DNA of 64,000 nucleotides from Arenimonas caeni. Lineage in GTDB: Bacteria > Pseudomonadota > Gammaproteobacteria > Xanthomonadales > Xanthomonadaceae. Within the stretch, counting starts at the first letter, position 1; each line of letters starts with the position of its first letter. Positions 47,511 through 55,633 of the stretch are shown here, in pieces. The DNA is taken from contig NZ_KZ679087.1 of NCBI RefSeq assembly GCF_003024235.1, positions 62,001-126,000 on the forward strand, read 5' to 3'. The notes beneath the pieces are model-generated. The model saw only the letters and a list, made by a program, of their open reading frames with translations. It was not told the origin of the DNA and did not search any database. A program made the position numbers and the translations under genes.

Positions 47511-48637
47511 GCGAGGTGCTGGCCCTGGCGCGCGCGCTGATCGCCCGGCCCTCGGTGACGCCCGACGACGCCGGCTGCCAGGACCTGGTGGCGGCGCGGC
47601 TGGCCCGGGCCGGCTTCCGCGTCGAGTGGTTCGACCACGGCGCCGTGCGCAACCTCTGGGCCACGCACGGCGAGGGCGGCGAAGTGCTTTGCCTGCTGGG
47701 CCACACCGACGTGGTGCCGCCCGGCCCGCGCGAGGCCTGGGACAGCGATCCCTTCGAGCCCACCGAGCGCGACGGCCACCTCTACGGCCGCGGCGCCGCC
47801 GACATGAAGGGCAGCGTGGCCGCCTTCGTCGTGGCCGCCGAACAGTTCGTGGCCGCGCATCCGGATCATCCGGGCACGCTGGCCATCCTGCTGACCTCGG
47901 ACGAGGAGGGCGACGCCATCGACGGCGTGCGCAAGGTGGCCGATCGCTTCAAGGCCGAAGGCCGGCCGATCCACTACTGCATCACCGGCGAGCCCTCGTC
48001 GAAGGAAGCGCTGGGCGACCTGCTGCGGGTCGGACGCCGCGGCACGCTCTCGGGCGTGCTCAGGGTGAAGGGCATCCAGGGCCACGTGGCCTACCCGGAA
48101 AAGGCGCGCAACCCGATCCACCAGGCGATGCCGGCGCTGGCCGAGCTGTGCGCGCGGGCCTGGGACGAGGGCTACCCGGAATTCCCGCCCTCGAGCTTCC
48201 AGGTCTCGAACATCCACGCGGGCACCGGCGCCAACAACGTCATCCCGGGCCACTGCGAGGTGGTGTTCAACTTCCGCTTCAACCCCGGCTGGCAGGCCGC
48301 GCAGCTCGAAGCCGAGGTCGAGGCCGTGCTGGCCCGCCATGGCCTGGAGTACGACCTGCTCTGGCACCGTGGCGGCGAACCCTTCCTGACCGGCGAAGGC
48401 CGCCTGCGCGCGGCGGCGCGCGAGGTCATCAGGGAACAACTGGGTCTCGTGCCGGAGGAAAACACCGGCGGCGGCACCTCGGACGCCCGCTTCATCGCGC
48501 CTCTCGGCGCCGAGGTGGTGGAGCTGGGGCCCATCAACTCCAGCATCCACAAGGTCAATGAACGCGTCGCACTGGCTGAGCTCGAGCGCCTCCCCGCGCT
48601 TTACCGAGCCATTGCCGAGCGACTGCTGCTCTCCTGA
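47507..48637 (+). CDS. dapE: Succinyl-diaminopimelate desuccinylase
   Basis: Removes the succinyl group to give LL-diaminopimelate. The 376-residue product is an M20-family dizinc enzyme with [42 protein letters not shown], and the C-terminal [10 protein letters not shown] and SSIHKVNE. E. coli DapE is 375 residues. The GTG at 47507 overlaps the Spx-like gene stop by 4 nt. map-glnD-dapD-spx-dapE probably form one transcript. Confidence 0.97.
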   Translation: MSEVLALARALIARPSVTPDDAGCQDLVAARLARAGFRVEWFDHGAVRNLWATHGEGGEVLCLLGHTDVVPPGPREAWDSDPFEPTERDGHLYGRGAADMKGSVAAFVVAAEQFVAAHPDHPGTLAILLTSDEEGDAIDGVRKVADRFKAEGRPIHYCITGEPSSKEALGDLLRVGRRGTLSGVLRVKGIQGHVAYPEKARNPIHQAMPALAELCARAWDEGYPEFPPSSFQVSNIHAGTGANNVIPGHCEVVFNFRFNPGWQAAQLEAEVEAVLARHGLEYDLLWHRGGEPFLTGEGRLRAAAREVIREQLGLVPEENTGGGTSDARFIAPLGAEVVELGPINSSIHKVNERVALAELERLPALYRAIAERLLLS

Positions 48638-48664
48638 ACCCTCCGCACTCCTCCCCGGTGTTCG

Positions 48665-49099
48665 TCAGGCCGCGGCCTTGAACCAGGCCGCCTCGGCGGC
48701 CGGCGTGGACTTGGACGACTCGCGCAGTTCGCGCAGCAGGCCCAGCACCTGGCGATGCACGCCCTGCAGGCCCGCATGCGGCGTCTGCCGGGTCTCGTGG
48801 TAGACCACGGCCAGCCACAGCGCGGTGCTGCGCAGGCGCAGCTGGATCGAGCGGTCGTTGCAGCGCCGGGCGGCGGTGCCGGCGACCGGGCTCCAGGGCC
48901 GGTACATCATCGGTTCGCTGCAGCCGTGCCAGTGCGGCTGGGGCAGCACGGCGGCGGCCTGGATCTCGGCCAGGGTCTGGTCCGCGGTGGCTTTGCGCTG
49001 GCTGGGGTCCATCGCCCGGATGGCCTTGGCGACGGCCTTGGCCTGGCGTTGCAGCATCATCTGGCGCGCCTGCGCCAGGAGGGTGACCATCATTTCCAT
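48665..49099 (-). CDS. Hypothetical protein behind a CRP/Clp-type promoter
   Basis: A 144-residue soluble, mostly helical protein that I do not recognise. The N-terminus is Met/Gln-rich (MMVTLLAQARQMMLQRQAKA) and followed by a basic stretch. The middle has HWHGCSEPMMYRP and a lone RRCNDRS; the end is KSTPAAEAAWFKAAA. GAGGTAGG lies 5 nt before the ATG. Upstream sits a promoter and a perfect CRP/Clp box, so expression is probably cAMP- or c-di-GMP-linked. It converges with dapE (27-nt gap). Confidence 0.65.
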   Translation of the reverse strand: MEMMVTLLAQARQMMLQRQAKAVAKAIRAMDPSQRKATADQTLAEIQAAAVLPQPHWHGCSEPMMYRPWSPVAGTAARRCNDRSIQLRLRSTALWLAVVYHETRQTPHAGLQGVHRQVLGLLRELRESSKSTPAAEAAWFKAAA

Positions 49100-49200
49100 T
49101 CCAACCTACCTCGCCGAAAGAAGTTCGGTGCGGTAGATCGCTCCCCCTGACGGCGATCTCTCCGTCCCTGCACCGGCGGAGCGCACCGTGCAGCGCCTCG

Positions 49201-49229
49201 TTTATGGCGCAAAACGTGACGCCTGTCAG
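49201..49229 (-). promoter_or_regulatory. Promoter for the 144-residue hypothetical gene
   Basis: On the minus strand CTGACA (49229-49224) and CATAAA (49206-49201) are 17 nt apart: five of six and four of six consensus bases. Transcription would start near 49194, about 95 nt before the ATG. A 7-bp hairpin, AGATCGC/GCGATCT (49159-49135), lies in the leader. Confidence 0.6.
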
Positions 49230-49238
49230 GTTCCTTAA

Positions 49239-49268
49239 CCGGAAATGTGAACCAGCTCACATTTCCGG
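49239..49268. promoter_or_regulatory. Perfect CRP/Clp-type binding site
   Basis: AAATGTGA-N6-TCACATTT (49243-49264) agrees with the E. coli CRP consensus at all 16 half-site bases, and the palindrome extends to 12-bp arms. Its centre is about 60 bp upstream of the predicted start at 49194, close to the class I activation distance. The right half-site includes the stop codon of the acylase gene, and on its mRNA the same palindrome would form a 12-bp hairpin without a clear T-tract. Confidence 0.65.
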
Positions 49269-51638
49269 CACGAGCCGCAGTTGGTGGTGGGCCTCGCCGG
49301 GCAGGAAGGGCGAGGGCTCGCCGCGCACCCAGTCGCCGTGGCCGGCGCCCCAGAACGGCGACATCGGGTGGCCGCTCTGGCCGCCGGGCATGTGCGCGTA
49401 GCCCTCGGCCTCGCGGCCGGGCGAAACCACCATGCGCTCGCTGGCGCCGAAGCCCGGGCCCTGCACCAGCGGCATGTTGCCGTCGCCGCGCAGCGGCTCG
49501 GCCGGCATGCACAGCAGCGAACCGACCGGCCCCAGCGCGCCGGCCAGCGGGTGGCAGATGGCGGCGGTGTTGCGTTCGCCCCAGGTGCGCTCGGCCAGCG
49601 GGCCGGCTTCGCCGAGCCGGGCGCGGATGTCGCGCGCGGCGTCGGCCAGCAGCGCCTCCCAGCTGCCGAACTTGCGCGGCAGCAGGTGCACGGGGCGCTG
49701 CTGCAGCAGCGGCCAGGCATAGGACTCGGCCTGGGGCAGGTCGGGCATCACGAAGTCCTCGCCGAGCGCAGCCTGGGCCGGGGCCAGCAGGCCGTTGCTG
49801 ATGCGTTCGATGACGGCCAGGCGCCAGGCGCGCACGATGCGGTAGTCCACGGCATCGACGCTGGCCCGGCCGGTCCAGGTCGCGCTGGCCTCGGCGAGCG
49901 CGCGCAGGTCGCTGCTGGGATTGCGCGCGGCTTCTTCCTGCAGCAGCGCGTGCCAGCGCCGGAGGAAGATCGCGCGGTCGTCGAGCTGCAGCGCCAGCAG
50001 GTCACCCTCGGTGAACTGCGGCTTCTCGCGCAGGAAATCGCGGATCTGGCGCGCGCGGGCGCCGTTGGCGTAGCCGGCATCGCCGACCAGGGCCAGCGCC
50101 GCGCCGTCGACCACGCGGGCGTTGGCCGTCCACAGCACGCCGTCGGCCGGGTCGACCACGCTGGGGTTCTCGGTGGGCGCCAGCCAGCCGACCCAGCGGC
50201 AGGCCTGTTCGATGCGCAGCGGCACCTGCGGCGTGCAGTCGCCGGCGCGCTCCGGCACCTGGCCGGTCAGGCGCCAGGCGATGCGGCCGTGGCGATCGCC
50301 GATTATCAGGTTTTGGGCCGGGATGCCGGCCTGGTCGGCGACGGCCAGGCCTTCGTCCAGGCTGCCGGCGCGGGCCATGTCGCCCAGGCCGAAGTTGAGC
50401 GCGCCGGGCAGCTGCGCGGTCCAGCGCAGGGCCAGGGCGCTGCCGTCGTCGAGTTCGACGGTGACCGGGCCCCAGCGCGTCTCGCGCACCTTCAGCTCCA
50501 CCGGCTCGGCGCCCTTGACCGCGATCCACTCGCTGTCCACGCGCAGCGCCGCCTCGCCCTCGGGCACGCGGTACCTGAGCCGGTCGGCGTCGGTGAACTC
50601 GACGCGGTAGAAGTCGAGCCAGTCGCCGTAGCTGTTGGTGAAGCCCCAGGCCACGTGGCCGTTGCTGCCGACGATGACCGCGGGGATGCCGGGCAGGGTG
50701 AAGCCGGAGACGTCGACCTGGCCGCCGGGGGCGCGCGCGTCCGGGTAGCGCAGGCGGGCGCGGAACCAGATGTTCGGGGCGCGCAGGCCCAGGTGCATGT
50801 CGTTGGCGACGATGGCGCGGCCGTCGGCGGTGCGGCTGCCGGCGACGGCGAAGTTGTTGCTGCCCGGTGCGGCGGGCTCGGACACGGCATAGTCGCCGTT
50901 CTCCTCCGGCACCGGCAGCCGGCGCAGGTCGACCTCGTCGGCGCCGGGCAACACGGCGTTGCCGCGCGGCTCGCCCTGCAGCGGCGCGTCCCACTCGCTG
51001 CCGTCCACGGCGACCAGGTCGTACAGCGCCGGCGGCAGCGCCTCGCGGATGCGCCACAGTGCCAGCTCGCGCGAGTTCGACTCGTCCTGCAGGTCGAAGA
51101 ACATGGCGTAGCCAGCCAGCATCGAGTCTTCGAGCGTCCAGGGCTCGGGCCGGGCGCGCAGCAGCAGGTAGGGCCAGGGGCGTGCGCCGAGCGCCAGCAG
51201 GCCGTCGTTGACGCCGTCGCGATAGGCCTCGAGCGCGGCGAGGTGGCCATCGACGGAACTGCCCAGGTGTTCGGCCAGGCGCGCGCGCAGGCGGTGCACG
51301 CGGATCTCCTTGTCGCGCTCGATGGCCACCGGCCCGAACAGCGCCGACAGCTCGCCGGCGGCCGAGCGGCGCAGCAGGTCCATCTCGAAGTAGCGCTCCT
51401 GCGCGTGCACGAAGCCCAGCGCGCGAGCCGCGTCGGCCTCGTTGGCCGCCTGAATGGTGGCGATGCCGCGCTCGTCGCGGCTGACCATCACCGGCGCCGA
51501 AAGACCCTCGAGCGCCAGTTCGCCCTCGACCGCCGGCAGGCTGGCCCGAATGGCCCACAGGCCCGCGAACAGCGCCAGCACGGCGAGGATGACGAGGGCG
51601 GCCAACAGGCGGACGGTGAAACGAACGGCCTTGCGCAT
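49257..51638 (-). CDS. Penicillin acylase family protein (Ntn-hydrolase)
   Basis: A 793-residue N-terminal-nucleophile amidohydrolase of the penicillin/AHL acylase family. An N-terminal transmembrane or signal helix (residues 8-29) directs it to the envelope. The alpha-chain region is followed by the self-processing site, where G259 precedes nucleophile S260 in APGSNNFAVAG. The beta chain has NDMHLGLRAPNIW and GSNGHVAWGFTNSYGD. Substrate may be acyl-homoserine lactones, penicillins or other amides; sequence does not decide. The ATG at 51638 has GGAG upstream. It diverges from the asnB leader. Confidence 0.9.
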   Translation of the reverse strand: MRKAVRFTVRLLAALVILAVLALFAGLWAIRASLPAVEGELALEGLSAPVMVSRDERGIATIQAANEADAARALGFVHAQERYFEMDLLRRSAAGELSALFGPVAIERDKEIRVHRLRARLAEHLGSSVDGHLAALEAYRDGVNDGLLALGARPWPYLLLRARPEPWTLEDSMLAGYAMFFDLQDESNSRELALWRIREALPPALYDLVAVDGSEWDAPLQGEPRGNAVLPGADEVDLRRLPVPEENGDYAVSEPAAPGSNNFAVAGSRTADGRAIVANDMHLGLRAPNIWFRARLRYPDARAPGGQVDVSGFTLPGIPAVIVGSNGHVAWGFTNSYGDWLDFYRVEFTDADRLRYRVPEGEAALRVDSEWIAVKGAEPVELKVRETRWGPVTVELDDGSALALRWTAQLPGALNFGLGDMARAGSLDEGLAVADQAGIPAQNLIIGDRHGRIAWRLTGQVPERAGDCTPQVPLRIEQACRWVGWLAPTENPSVVDPADGVLWTANARVVDGAALALVGDAGYANGARARQIRDFLREKPQFTEGDLLALQLDDRAIFLRRWHALLQEEAARNPSSDLRALAEASATWTGRASVDAVDYRIVRAWRLAVIERISNGLLAPAQAALGEDFVMPDLPQAESYAWPLLQQRPVHLLPRKFGSWEALLADAARDIRARLGEAGPLAERTWGERNTAAICHPLAGALGPVGSLLCMPAEPLRGDGNMPLVQGPGFGASERMVVSPGREAEGYAHMPGGQSGHPMSPFWGAGHGDWVRGEPSPFLPGEAHHQLRLVPEM

Positions 51639-51706
51639 GCAGCGGCTCCGGGTGGGTGCAAACCCCGCCAAGGATGGCCGAAGCGGCGCGCCACCGCCAC
51701 GGGGGC

Positions 51707-51736
51707 TTGCCAAGTTCTCCGGCCCGGGCCTACTAT
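51707..51736 (+). promoter_or_regulatory. asnB promoter
   Basis: TTGCCA (51707-51712) and TACTAT (51731-51736) are 18 nt apart. The predicted first transcribed base is about 51742-51743, at the ATG of the leader peptide. No ribosome-binding site lies between promoter and ATG. Confidence 0.7.
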
Positions 51737-51742
51737 CGGCCC

Positions 51743-51808
51743 ATGCGCGCGATCGTCGTGAACAACGCCAACAACAACAATCGTCCCCCACCGCGGGTCG
51801 ACGACTAG
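51743..51808 (+). CDS. Asparagine-rich leader peptide of asnB
   Basis: A 21-codon frame, MRAIVVNNANNNNRPPPRVDD then TAG shortened here to its key part: codons 7-13 read N-N-A-N-N-N-N. Six asparagine codons in seven is far above chance and stands directly upstream of an asparagine synthetase gene. The ATG lies six bases after the -10 box, so the mRNA is probably leaderless. A ribosome slowed at the Asn codons for lack of charged tRNA-Asn would leave 51793-51800 free to pair with the terminator. Too short for routine gene finding. Confidence 0.8.
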   Translation: MRAIVVNNANNNNRPPPRVDD

Positions 51809-51850
51809 GCGCGCTACAAGAAAAAACTGCCCCAGTCCCGAACGGCCCGC
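51793..51850 (+). promoter_or_regulatory. Antiterminator pairing of the asnB attenuator
   Basis: GCGGGTCG (51793-51800), in the last codons of the leader peptide, can pair with CGGCCCGC (51843-51850), the core of the 5' arm of the terminator: eight base pairs including one G-U. The upstream strand begins 12 nt after the last Asn codon. A ribosome at the stop codon (51806-51808) would cover it, while one stalled on the first Asn codons would not. This is inferred from base pairing by eye, without energy calculation. Confidence 0.6.
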
Positions 51851-51878
51851 ATCCCAAAGATGCGGGCCGTTTCCTTTT
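51841..51878 (+). terminator. Attenuator terminator upstream of asnB
   Basis: A perfect 13-bp stem, AACGGCCCGCATC/GATGCGGGCCGTT, with loop CCAAA is followed by TCCTTTT. It lies between the leader peptide stop and asnB (30 nt before its ATG), so by default it would stop transcription before the gene. Confidence 0.85.
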
Positions 51879-51907
51879 GCGCGATCGAAAACCCAGGAGA
51901 CCTGCCC

Positions 51908-53605
51908 ATGTGTTCCATCCTCGGCGTCCACGACGCCCGCCCCGATGCCGACGTCCGCCCGCTGCGGCCGCTGGCGCTGTCGCTTTCGGCCCTGCAGCGC
52001 CACCGTGGCCCGGACTGGTCCGGCGTGTTCGAAGCGCCGGCCTGCCTGGTGGTGCACGAGCGCCTGGCCATCGTGGATCCGGCCGGCGGCGCCCAGCCGC
52101 TGCGATCCGCCGACGGCCGGCTGGCGCTGGCGGTGAACGGCGAGATCTACAACCACCGCGAGCTGGCCGGCTCGCTTGCCGCACCCTGGGAGTTCACCAG
52201 CGGTTCGGACTGCGAGGTCATCAACGCGCTTTACCGGCAGGAAGGCCCGGGCGCAGTGGCGAAACTCAACGGCATCTTCGCCTTCGCGCTGTGGGACGAG
52301 GACGCGAAGCGGCTGGTGGTGGCGCGCGACCCGCTGGGCGTGTGCCCGCTGTACTGGGGCCACGACGGTGCCGGCCGGCTGTGGGTGGCGTCGGAGATGA
52401 AGGCGCTGGCGCGGCTGTGCAGCGACGTGGCGATCTTCCCGCCCGGCCACGTCTATGACAGCGCCAGCGGGGAACTGGTGCGTTACTTCGAGCCCGGCTG
52501 GCGCGATTACGCGGCCACGCAGGGCAGGCTGGCCGCCCCGGGCGAGCTGCGCGAAGCCTTCGAGCAGGCCGTGCACCGCCAGCTGATGACCGACGTGCCC
52601 TACGGCGTGCTGCTCAGCGGCGGCCTGGATTCTTCGCTGGTGGCGGCCTGCGCGGCGAAGTTCGCGCGCCAGCGCATCGAGGACGGCGACCGCAGCGAGG
52701 CCTGGTGGCCGCGCCTGCACAGCTTCGCCATCGGCCTGCCGGGTTCACCCGACCTGGCCGCCGCGCAGACCGCCGCCGCGGCACTCGGCACCGTGCACCA
52801 CGGATTCACCTACACGCTCGAGGAAGGCCTGGACGCGCTGCCGGAGGTGATCCGCCACATCGAAAGTTTCGACGTCACCACCGTGCGCGCCTCCACGCCG
52901 ATGTTCCTGCTGGCGCGGCGCATCAAGGCCATGGGCGTGAAGATGGTGCTCAGCGGCGAGGGCAGCGACGAGATCTTCGGCGGCTACCTGTACTTCCACA
53001 AGGCGCCGGACGCACGCGAGTTCCACGCCGAGTGCGTGCGCAAGCTCGATGCCCTGCACCAGTTCGACTGCCTTCGCGCCAACAAGGCCATGATGGCCTG
53101 GGGCGTGGAGGCGCGGGTGCCTTTCCTGGACCTCGAATTCCTCGCTCTCGCGATGTCGCTCGATGCCGAGGCCAAGCGCTGTGGAAACGGGCGCATCGAG
53201 AAGGCGCTGCTGCGCGAAGCCTTCGCCGGCGCCTTGCCCGACGACATCCTGTGGCGGCAGAAGGAGCAGTTCAGCGACGGAGTCGGTTACGGCTGGATCG
53301 ACGGGCTCAAGGCCTCCGCCGAGGCACGCATCAGCGACACGATGCTGGCCGAAGCGCCGCTGCGTTTCCCGGTGAACCCGCCGGCGACGAAAGAGGCGTA
53401 CTGGTACCGCGAGCTGTTCGAGCGCCACTTCCCCGGCGAGGCTTGCGCGCGCACGGTGCCGGCCGGCAGGTCGATCGCGTGTTCGTCACCGGCGGCGATC
53501 GCCTGGGACGCGGCTTTCGCCGCCGCCGCCGACCCCTCGGGGCGGGCGGTGGCCGGCGTGCATGCGGCGGCTCAGGGCGTCGCGCCGATCTCGATATGCG
53601 CTTAA
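51908..53605 (+). CDS. asnB: Asparagine synthetase B (glutamine-hydrolysing)
   Basis: Makes asparagine from aspartate, glutamine and ATP. The 565-residue product begins MCSILGVHD, giving the catalytic Cys2 of the class II glutaminase domain (about 2-190; NGEIYNHREL). The synthetase domain has the PP-loop SGGLDSS (237-243) and SGEGSDEIFGGYLYF. E. coli AsnB has 554 residues. AGGAGA precedes the ATG; the frame is open upstream through the terminator but Cys2 fixes the start. It follows dapE, as in xanthomonads, and has an Asn-rich leader peptide and terminator upstream. Confidence 0.97.
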   Translation: MCSILGVHDARPDADVRPLRPLALSLSALQRHRGPDWSGVFEAPACLVVHERLAIVDPAGGAQPLRSADGRLALAVNGEIYNHRELAGSLAAPWEFTSGSDCEVINALYRQEGPGAVAKLNGIFAFALWDEDAKRLVVARDPLGVCPLYWGHDGAGRLWVASEMKALARLCSDVAIFPPGHVYDSASGELVRYFEPGWRDYAATQGRLAAPGELREAFEQAVHRQLMTDVPYGVLLSGGLDSSLVAACAAKFARQRIEDGDRSEAWWPRLHSFAIGLPGSPDLAAAQTAAAALGTVHHGFTYTLEEGLDALPEVIRHIESFDVTTVRASTPMFLLARRIKAMGVKMVLSGEGSDEIFGGYLYFHKAPDAREFHAECVRKLDALHQFDCLRANKAMMAWGVEARVPFLDLEFLALAMSLDAEAKRCGNGRIEKALLREAFAGALPDDILWRQKEQFSDGVGYGWIDGLKASAEARISDTMLAEAPLRFPVNPPATKEAYWYRELFERHFPGEACARTVPAGRSIACSSPAAIAWDAAFAAAADPSGRAVAGVHAAAQGVAPISICA

Positions 53606-53739
53606 CGCTCGCGGGCGCCGCGGGCGATGCGGCAGGTGACCGGCACGTCGCCGCCGCCGGCGCGCAGGAACACGCGCTCGGGCTGGACGGCGGGGACGGG
53701 AGAAACGACGGCGAGGGCCAGGGTCAGCGGCAGGATCAT
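53602..53739 (-). CDS. Small secreted protein candidate
   Basis: A 45-residue frame with a signal-peptide-like start, MILPLTLALAVVSPVPA, then a short basic remainder VPVTCRIARGARER with one cysteine. Its stop overlaps the asnB stop on the other strand by 4 nt. No strong ribosome-binding site is visible. It could be a remnant of a larger secreted protein. Confidence 0.3.
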   Translation of the reverse strand: MILPLTLALAVVSPVPAVQPERVFLRAGGGDVPVTCRIARGARER

Positions 53740-53827
53740 GTTGGCAGGCTCGGCGGGATCGTTCCCGGAACAATCCGACGGCCGCCCGGTGCCGTCAAGC
53801 GAGGCCCCGCCGGGGTTGACTGGGGAT

Positions 53828-54787
53828 TCAGCCGGCGGCCGCCGCGCGGATTGCCTCGAACTCGGCCACGTGCCGGCCCAGCCGGTCGGCGTCGCAGTGC
53901 GCGCACAGCCAGGGTTTGCCCTTGCCGGTAAGCATGTGCTGCGTGTACTGCCGGCAGCGTTTGCAGGAAAGCGAAGCCACCGGGCCACTGGTGGGAGCGA
54001 ACGAGCCACACTCGATGTCCGGGCGGCGCCCGGCCAGGCGCGCGACTTCCTCCATCGGGAACGCATTGCACAAGTCCAGCCAGCGAAGCTTCGGCAGCGC
54101 CGCCAGCGGCGCCAGCGAGCCGTCCTCGACCCGCACCGTGGTCAGGCTGAGTTTTTCGATCGATTGCAGCGCCGCCAACGGTGCCAGCGTCGGCAGCCTG
54201 AGCGGCTTGATCGAATTGGAATCGCCGGCGATTCCCAGGGCCTGCAGGTTCTCCATGCCGGCCAGGAAAGCCAGGTCGGCGGCCTCGCGGACGTTGTGGA
54301 TCTCCAAATCCACCAGCGCCGGCATCCGGCCCAGCGCCCCGAGCCCGGTGGCCGAGGGCGCGCTGCCGATGTGCAGGTGCGCCAGCGACGGGTGGCCGGC
54401 GAGCGGGGCCAGCGAGGTGATGCCGCTCCACTTGATGTACAGGCCCTCGAGACCCGGCATGGCGCAGGCGGCTTCGAACATCTCCTGGGTCACCTTGCTC
54501 TGGAACCACAGCACCTTCACCCCGGGCAGTCCCGGCAGCAAGGCGCACCAGCGCTGCACCAGCTTGCGCTGCTCGCCGGCGCTCAGCGAGGTCTGGGTGA
54601 TGGCTAGGGACAGATGCGGCCCGCCCTGGTAGTCGTCCGGGTCGCGGATGGCCCGCGGCGGGAAGTCGCGCTGCGGGCGGTGGAACCAGTAGCTGTCGCC
54701 GGGCAGCACGAGCTCGGCCCGCAGGCGCTGCTGGACCAGCATTGGTTCGAGGGCCTGCTGCAGGGTGTCCTTCAGGTCACTGTCCAT
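53828..54787 (-). CDS. Leucine-rich-repeat protein with C-terminal zinc ribbon
   Basis: A 319-residue cytoplasmic protein. Residues about 90-255 hold leucine-rich repeats of about 22-25 residues (LAPLAGHPSLAHLHIG, LGRMPALVDLEIHNV, LAGMENLQALGIAG, LAALPKLRWLDL). The C-terminus has two CxxC knuckles, C275/C278 and C295/C298, separated by 16 residues, a likely zinc ribbon. I do not recognise this combination as a named family. The N-terminal 80 residues are unassigned. The gene downstream of DUF924 ends 7 nt before it and may be co-transcribed. Confidence 0.75.
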   Translation of the reverse strand: MDSDLKDTLQQALEPMLVQQRLRAELVLPGDSYWFHRPQRDFPPRAIRDPDDYQGGPHLSLAITQTSLSAGEQRKLVQRWCALLPGLPGVKVLWFQSKVTQEMFEAACAMPGLEGLYIKWSGITSLAPLAGHPSLAHLHIGSAPSATGLGALGRMPALVDLEIHNVREAADLAFLAGMENLQALGIAGDSNSIKPLRLPTLAPLAALQSIEKLSLTTVRVEDGSLAPLAALPKLRWLDLCNAFPMEEVARLAGRRPDIECGSFAPTSGPVASLSCKRCRQYTQHMLTGKGKPWLCAHCDADRLGRHVAEFEAIRAAAAG

Positions 54788-54794
54788 TCGTTCG

Positions 54795-55346
54795 TCAGAA
54801 ACTCGAGCCGGGTTGATTGAGGAACCCGATCTCCTCGGCCGTGGATTCGCGGCCGAGGATGGCGTTGCGGTGCGGGTAGCGGCCGAAGCGGTCGACGATG
54901 GCCTTGTGGCGCAGCTCGAAGTCGAGGTTTTCGGGCGGGGCGTGCTCGCGGTAGAGCGCCTCCGCGATCTCGTGGATGAGGCGCGACTCGCTGTGCATGT
55001 AGGGCAGCAGCAGGAAACTGCGCTCGACCGGCGTGAGCGCGGCCAGTGCGCCGCCGGCCACGGCTTCCTGCGCCAGGCCCAGGGCCAGCGGGTCGCAGGC
55101 GAAGGCCGCCGGCGTGCCGCGGTGGATGTTGCGCGGGAACTGGTCGAGCGCGATCACCTCGGCCAGCCGGCCGCGGGGGCTGGCGCGCCAGCCGTGGAGT
55201 TCGCAGGCCGCCGCCCGCCGCAGCAGGCCACCGAAGCGATCGCGGATGAGCGCATCGAAGGCCGGATCAACTTTCCACCAGCGTTCCGGGGGCGTCTGTT
55301 CGAACCAGAAGCCGAGGACGTCCTCCGGCCCCGCGTGACTGGTCAT
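54795..55346 (-). CDS. DUF924 family protein
   Basis: A 183-residue TPR-like helical protein of the DUF924 family, with VLGFWFEQTPPERWWKVDPA, the conserved ALDQFPRNIHRGTPAAFA, FLLLPYMHSE, and C-terminal FGRYPHRNAILGRESTAEE. Function is unknown. The ATG at 55346 overlaps the stop of the upstream membrane-protein gene by 4 nt. Confidence 0.92.
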   Translation of the reverse strand: MTSHAGPEDVLGFWFEQTPPERWWKVDPAFDALIRDRFGGLLRRAAACELHGWRASPRGRLAEVIALDQFPRNIHRGTPAAFACDPLALGLAQEAVAGGALAALTPVERSFLLLPYMHSESRLIHEIAEALYREHAPPENLDFELRHKAIVDRFGRYPHRNAILGRESTAEEIGFLNQPGSSF

Positions 55347-55555
55347 GCGACGGCCGGGCGATGGCCGAGCAGGCGGGCGGGCAGGAACAGCACGGCCTTG
55401 AGCAGCGCGAACACCACATCGACCGCGATGCCCAGCGCGCGGAAGGGCAGGCTGAGCAGCCACAGCACCGGCCAGAGCACCAGCACCAGCAGCGCCAGCG
55501 GCCAGGCCAGCACGAACAGCAGGCACCAGAGCACGGCGACGAGCAGGGTCTTCAT
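55343..55555 (-). CDS. Small hydrophobic membrane protein
   Basis: A 70-residue protein that is almost entirely hydrophobic, with two or three transmembrane stretches (LLVAVLWCLLFVLAWPLALL, LWPVLWLLSLPF, VVFALLKAVLFLPARLL) and a basic C-terminus. I recognise no family. It overlaps the DUF924 gene by 4 nt. Confidence 0.6.
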   Translation of the reverse strand: MKTLLVAVLWCLLFVLAWPLALLVLVLWPVLWLLSLPFRALGIAVDVVFALLKAVLFLPARLLGHRPAVA

Positions 55556-55633
55556 GGCGAGGCCTCCGTCGGTGGATGCCGGGCAGTCTCCGACGAAGGC
55601 CGGCCCGGCGCCAGTGTCAAAGGGTGGGGCGCC

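Noticed and set aside
49239-49268. Only a rho-independent terminator of the acylase gene
   Set aside because: The hairpin is strong, but TTAAGG after it is a poor T-tract, and the exact CRP consensus with a well-placed promoter explains the sequence better. Both uses remain possible.
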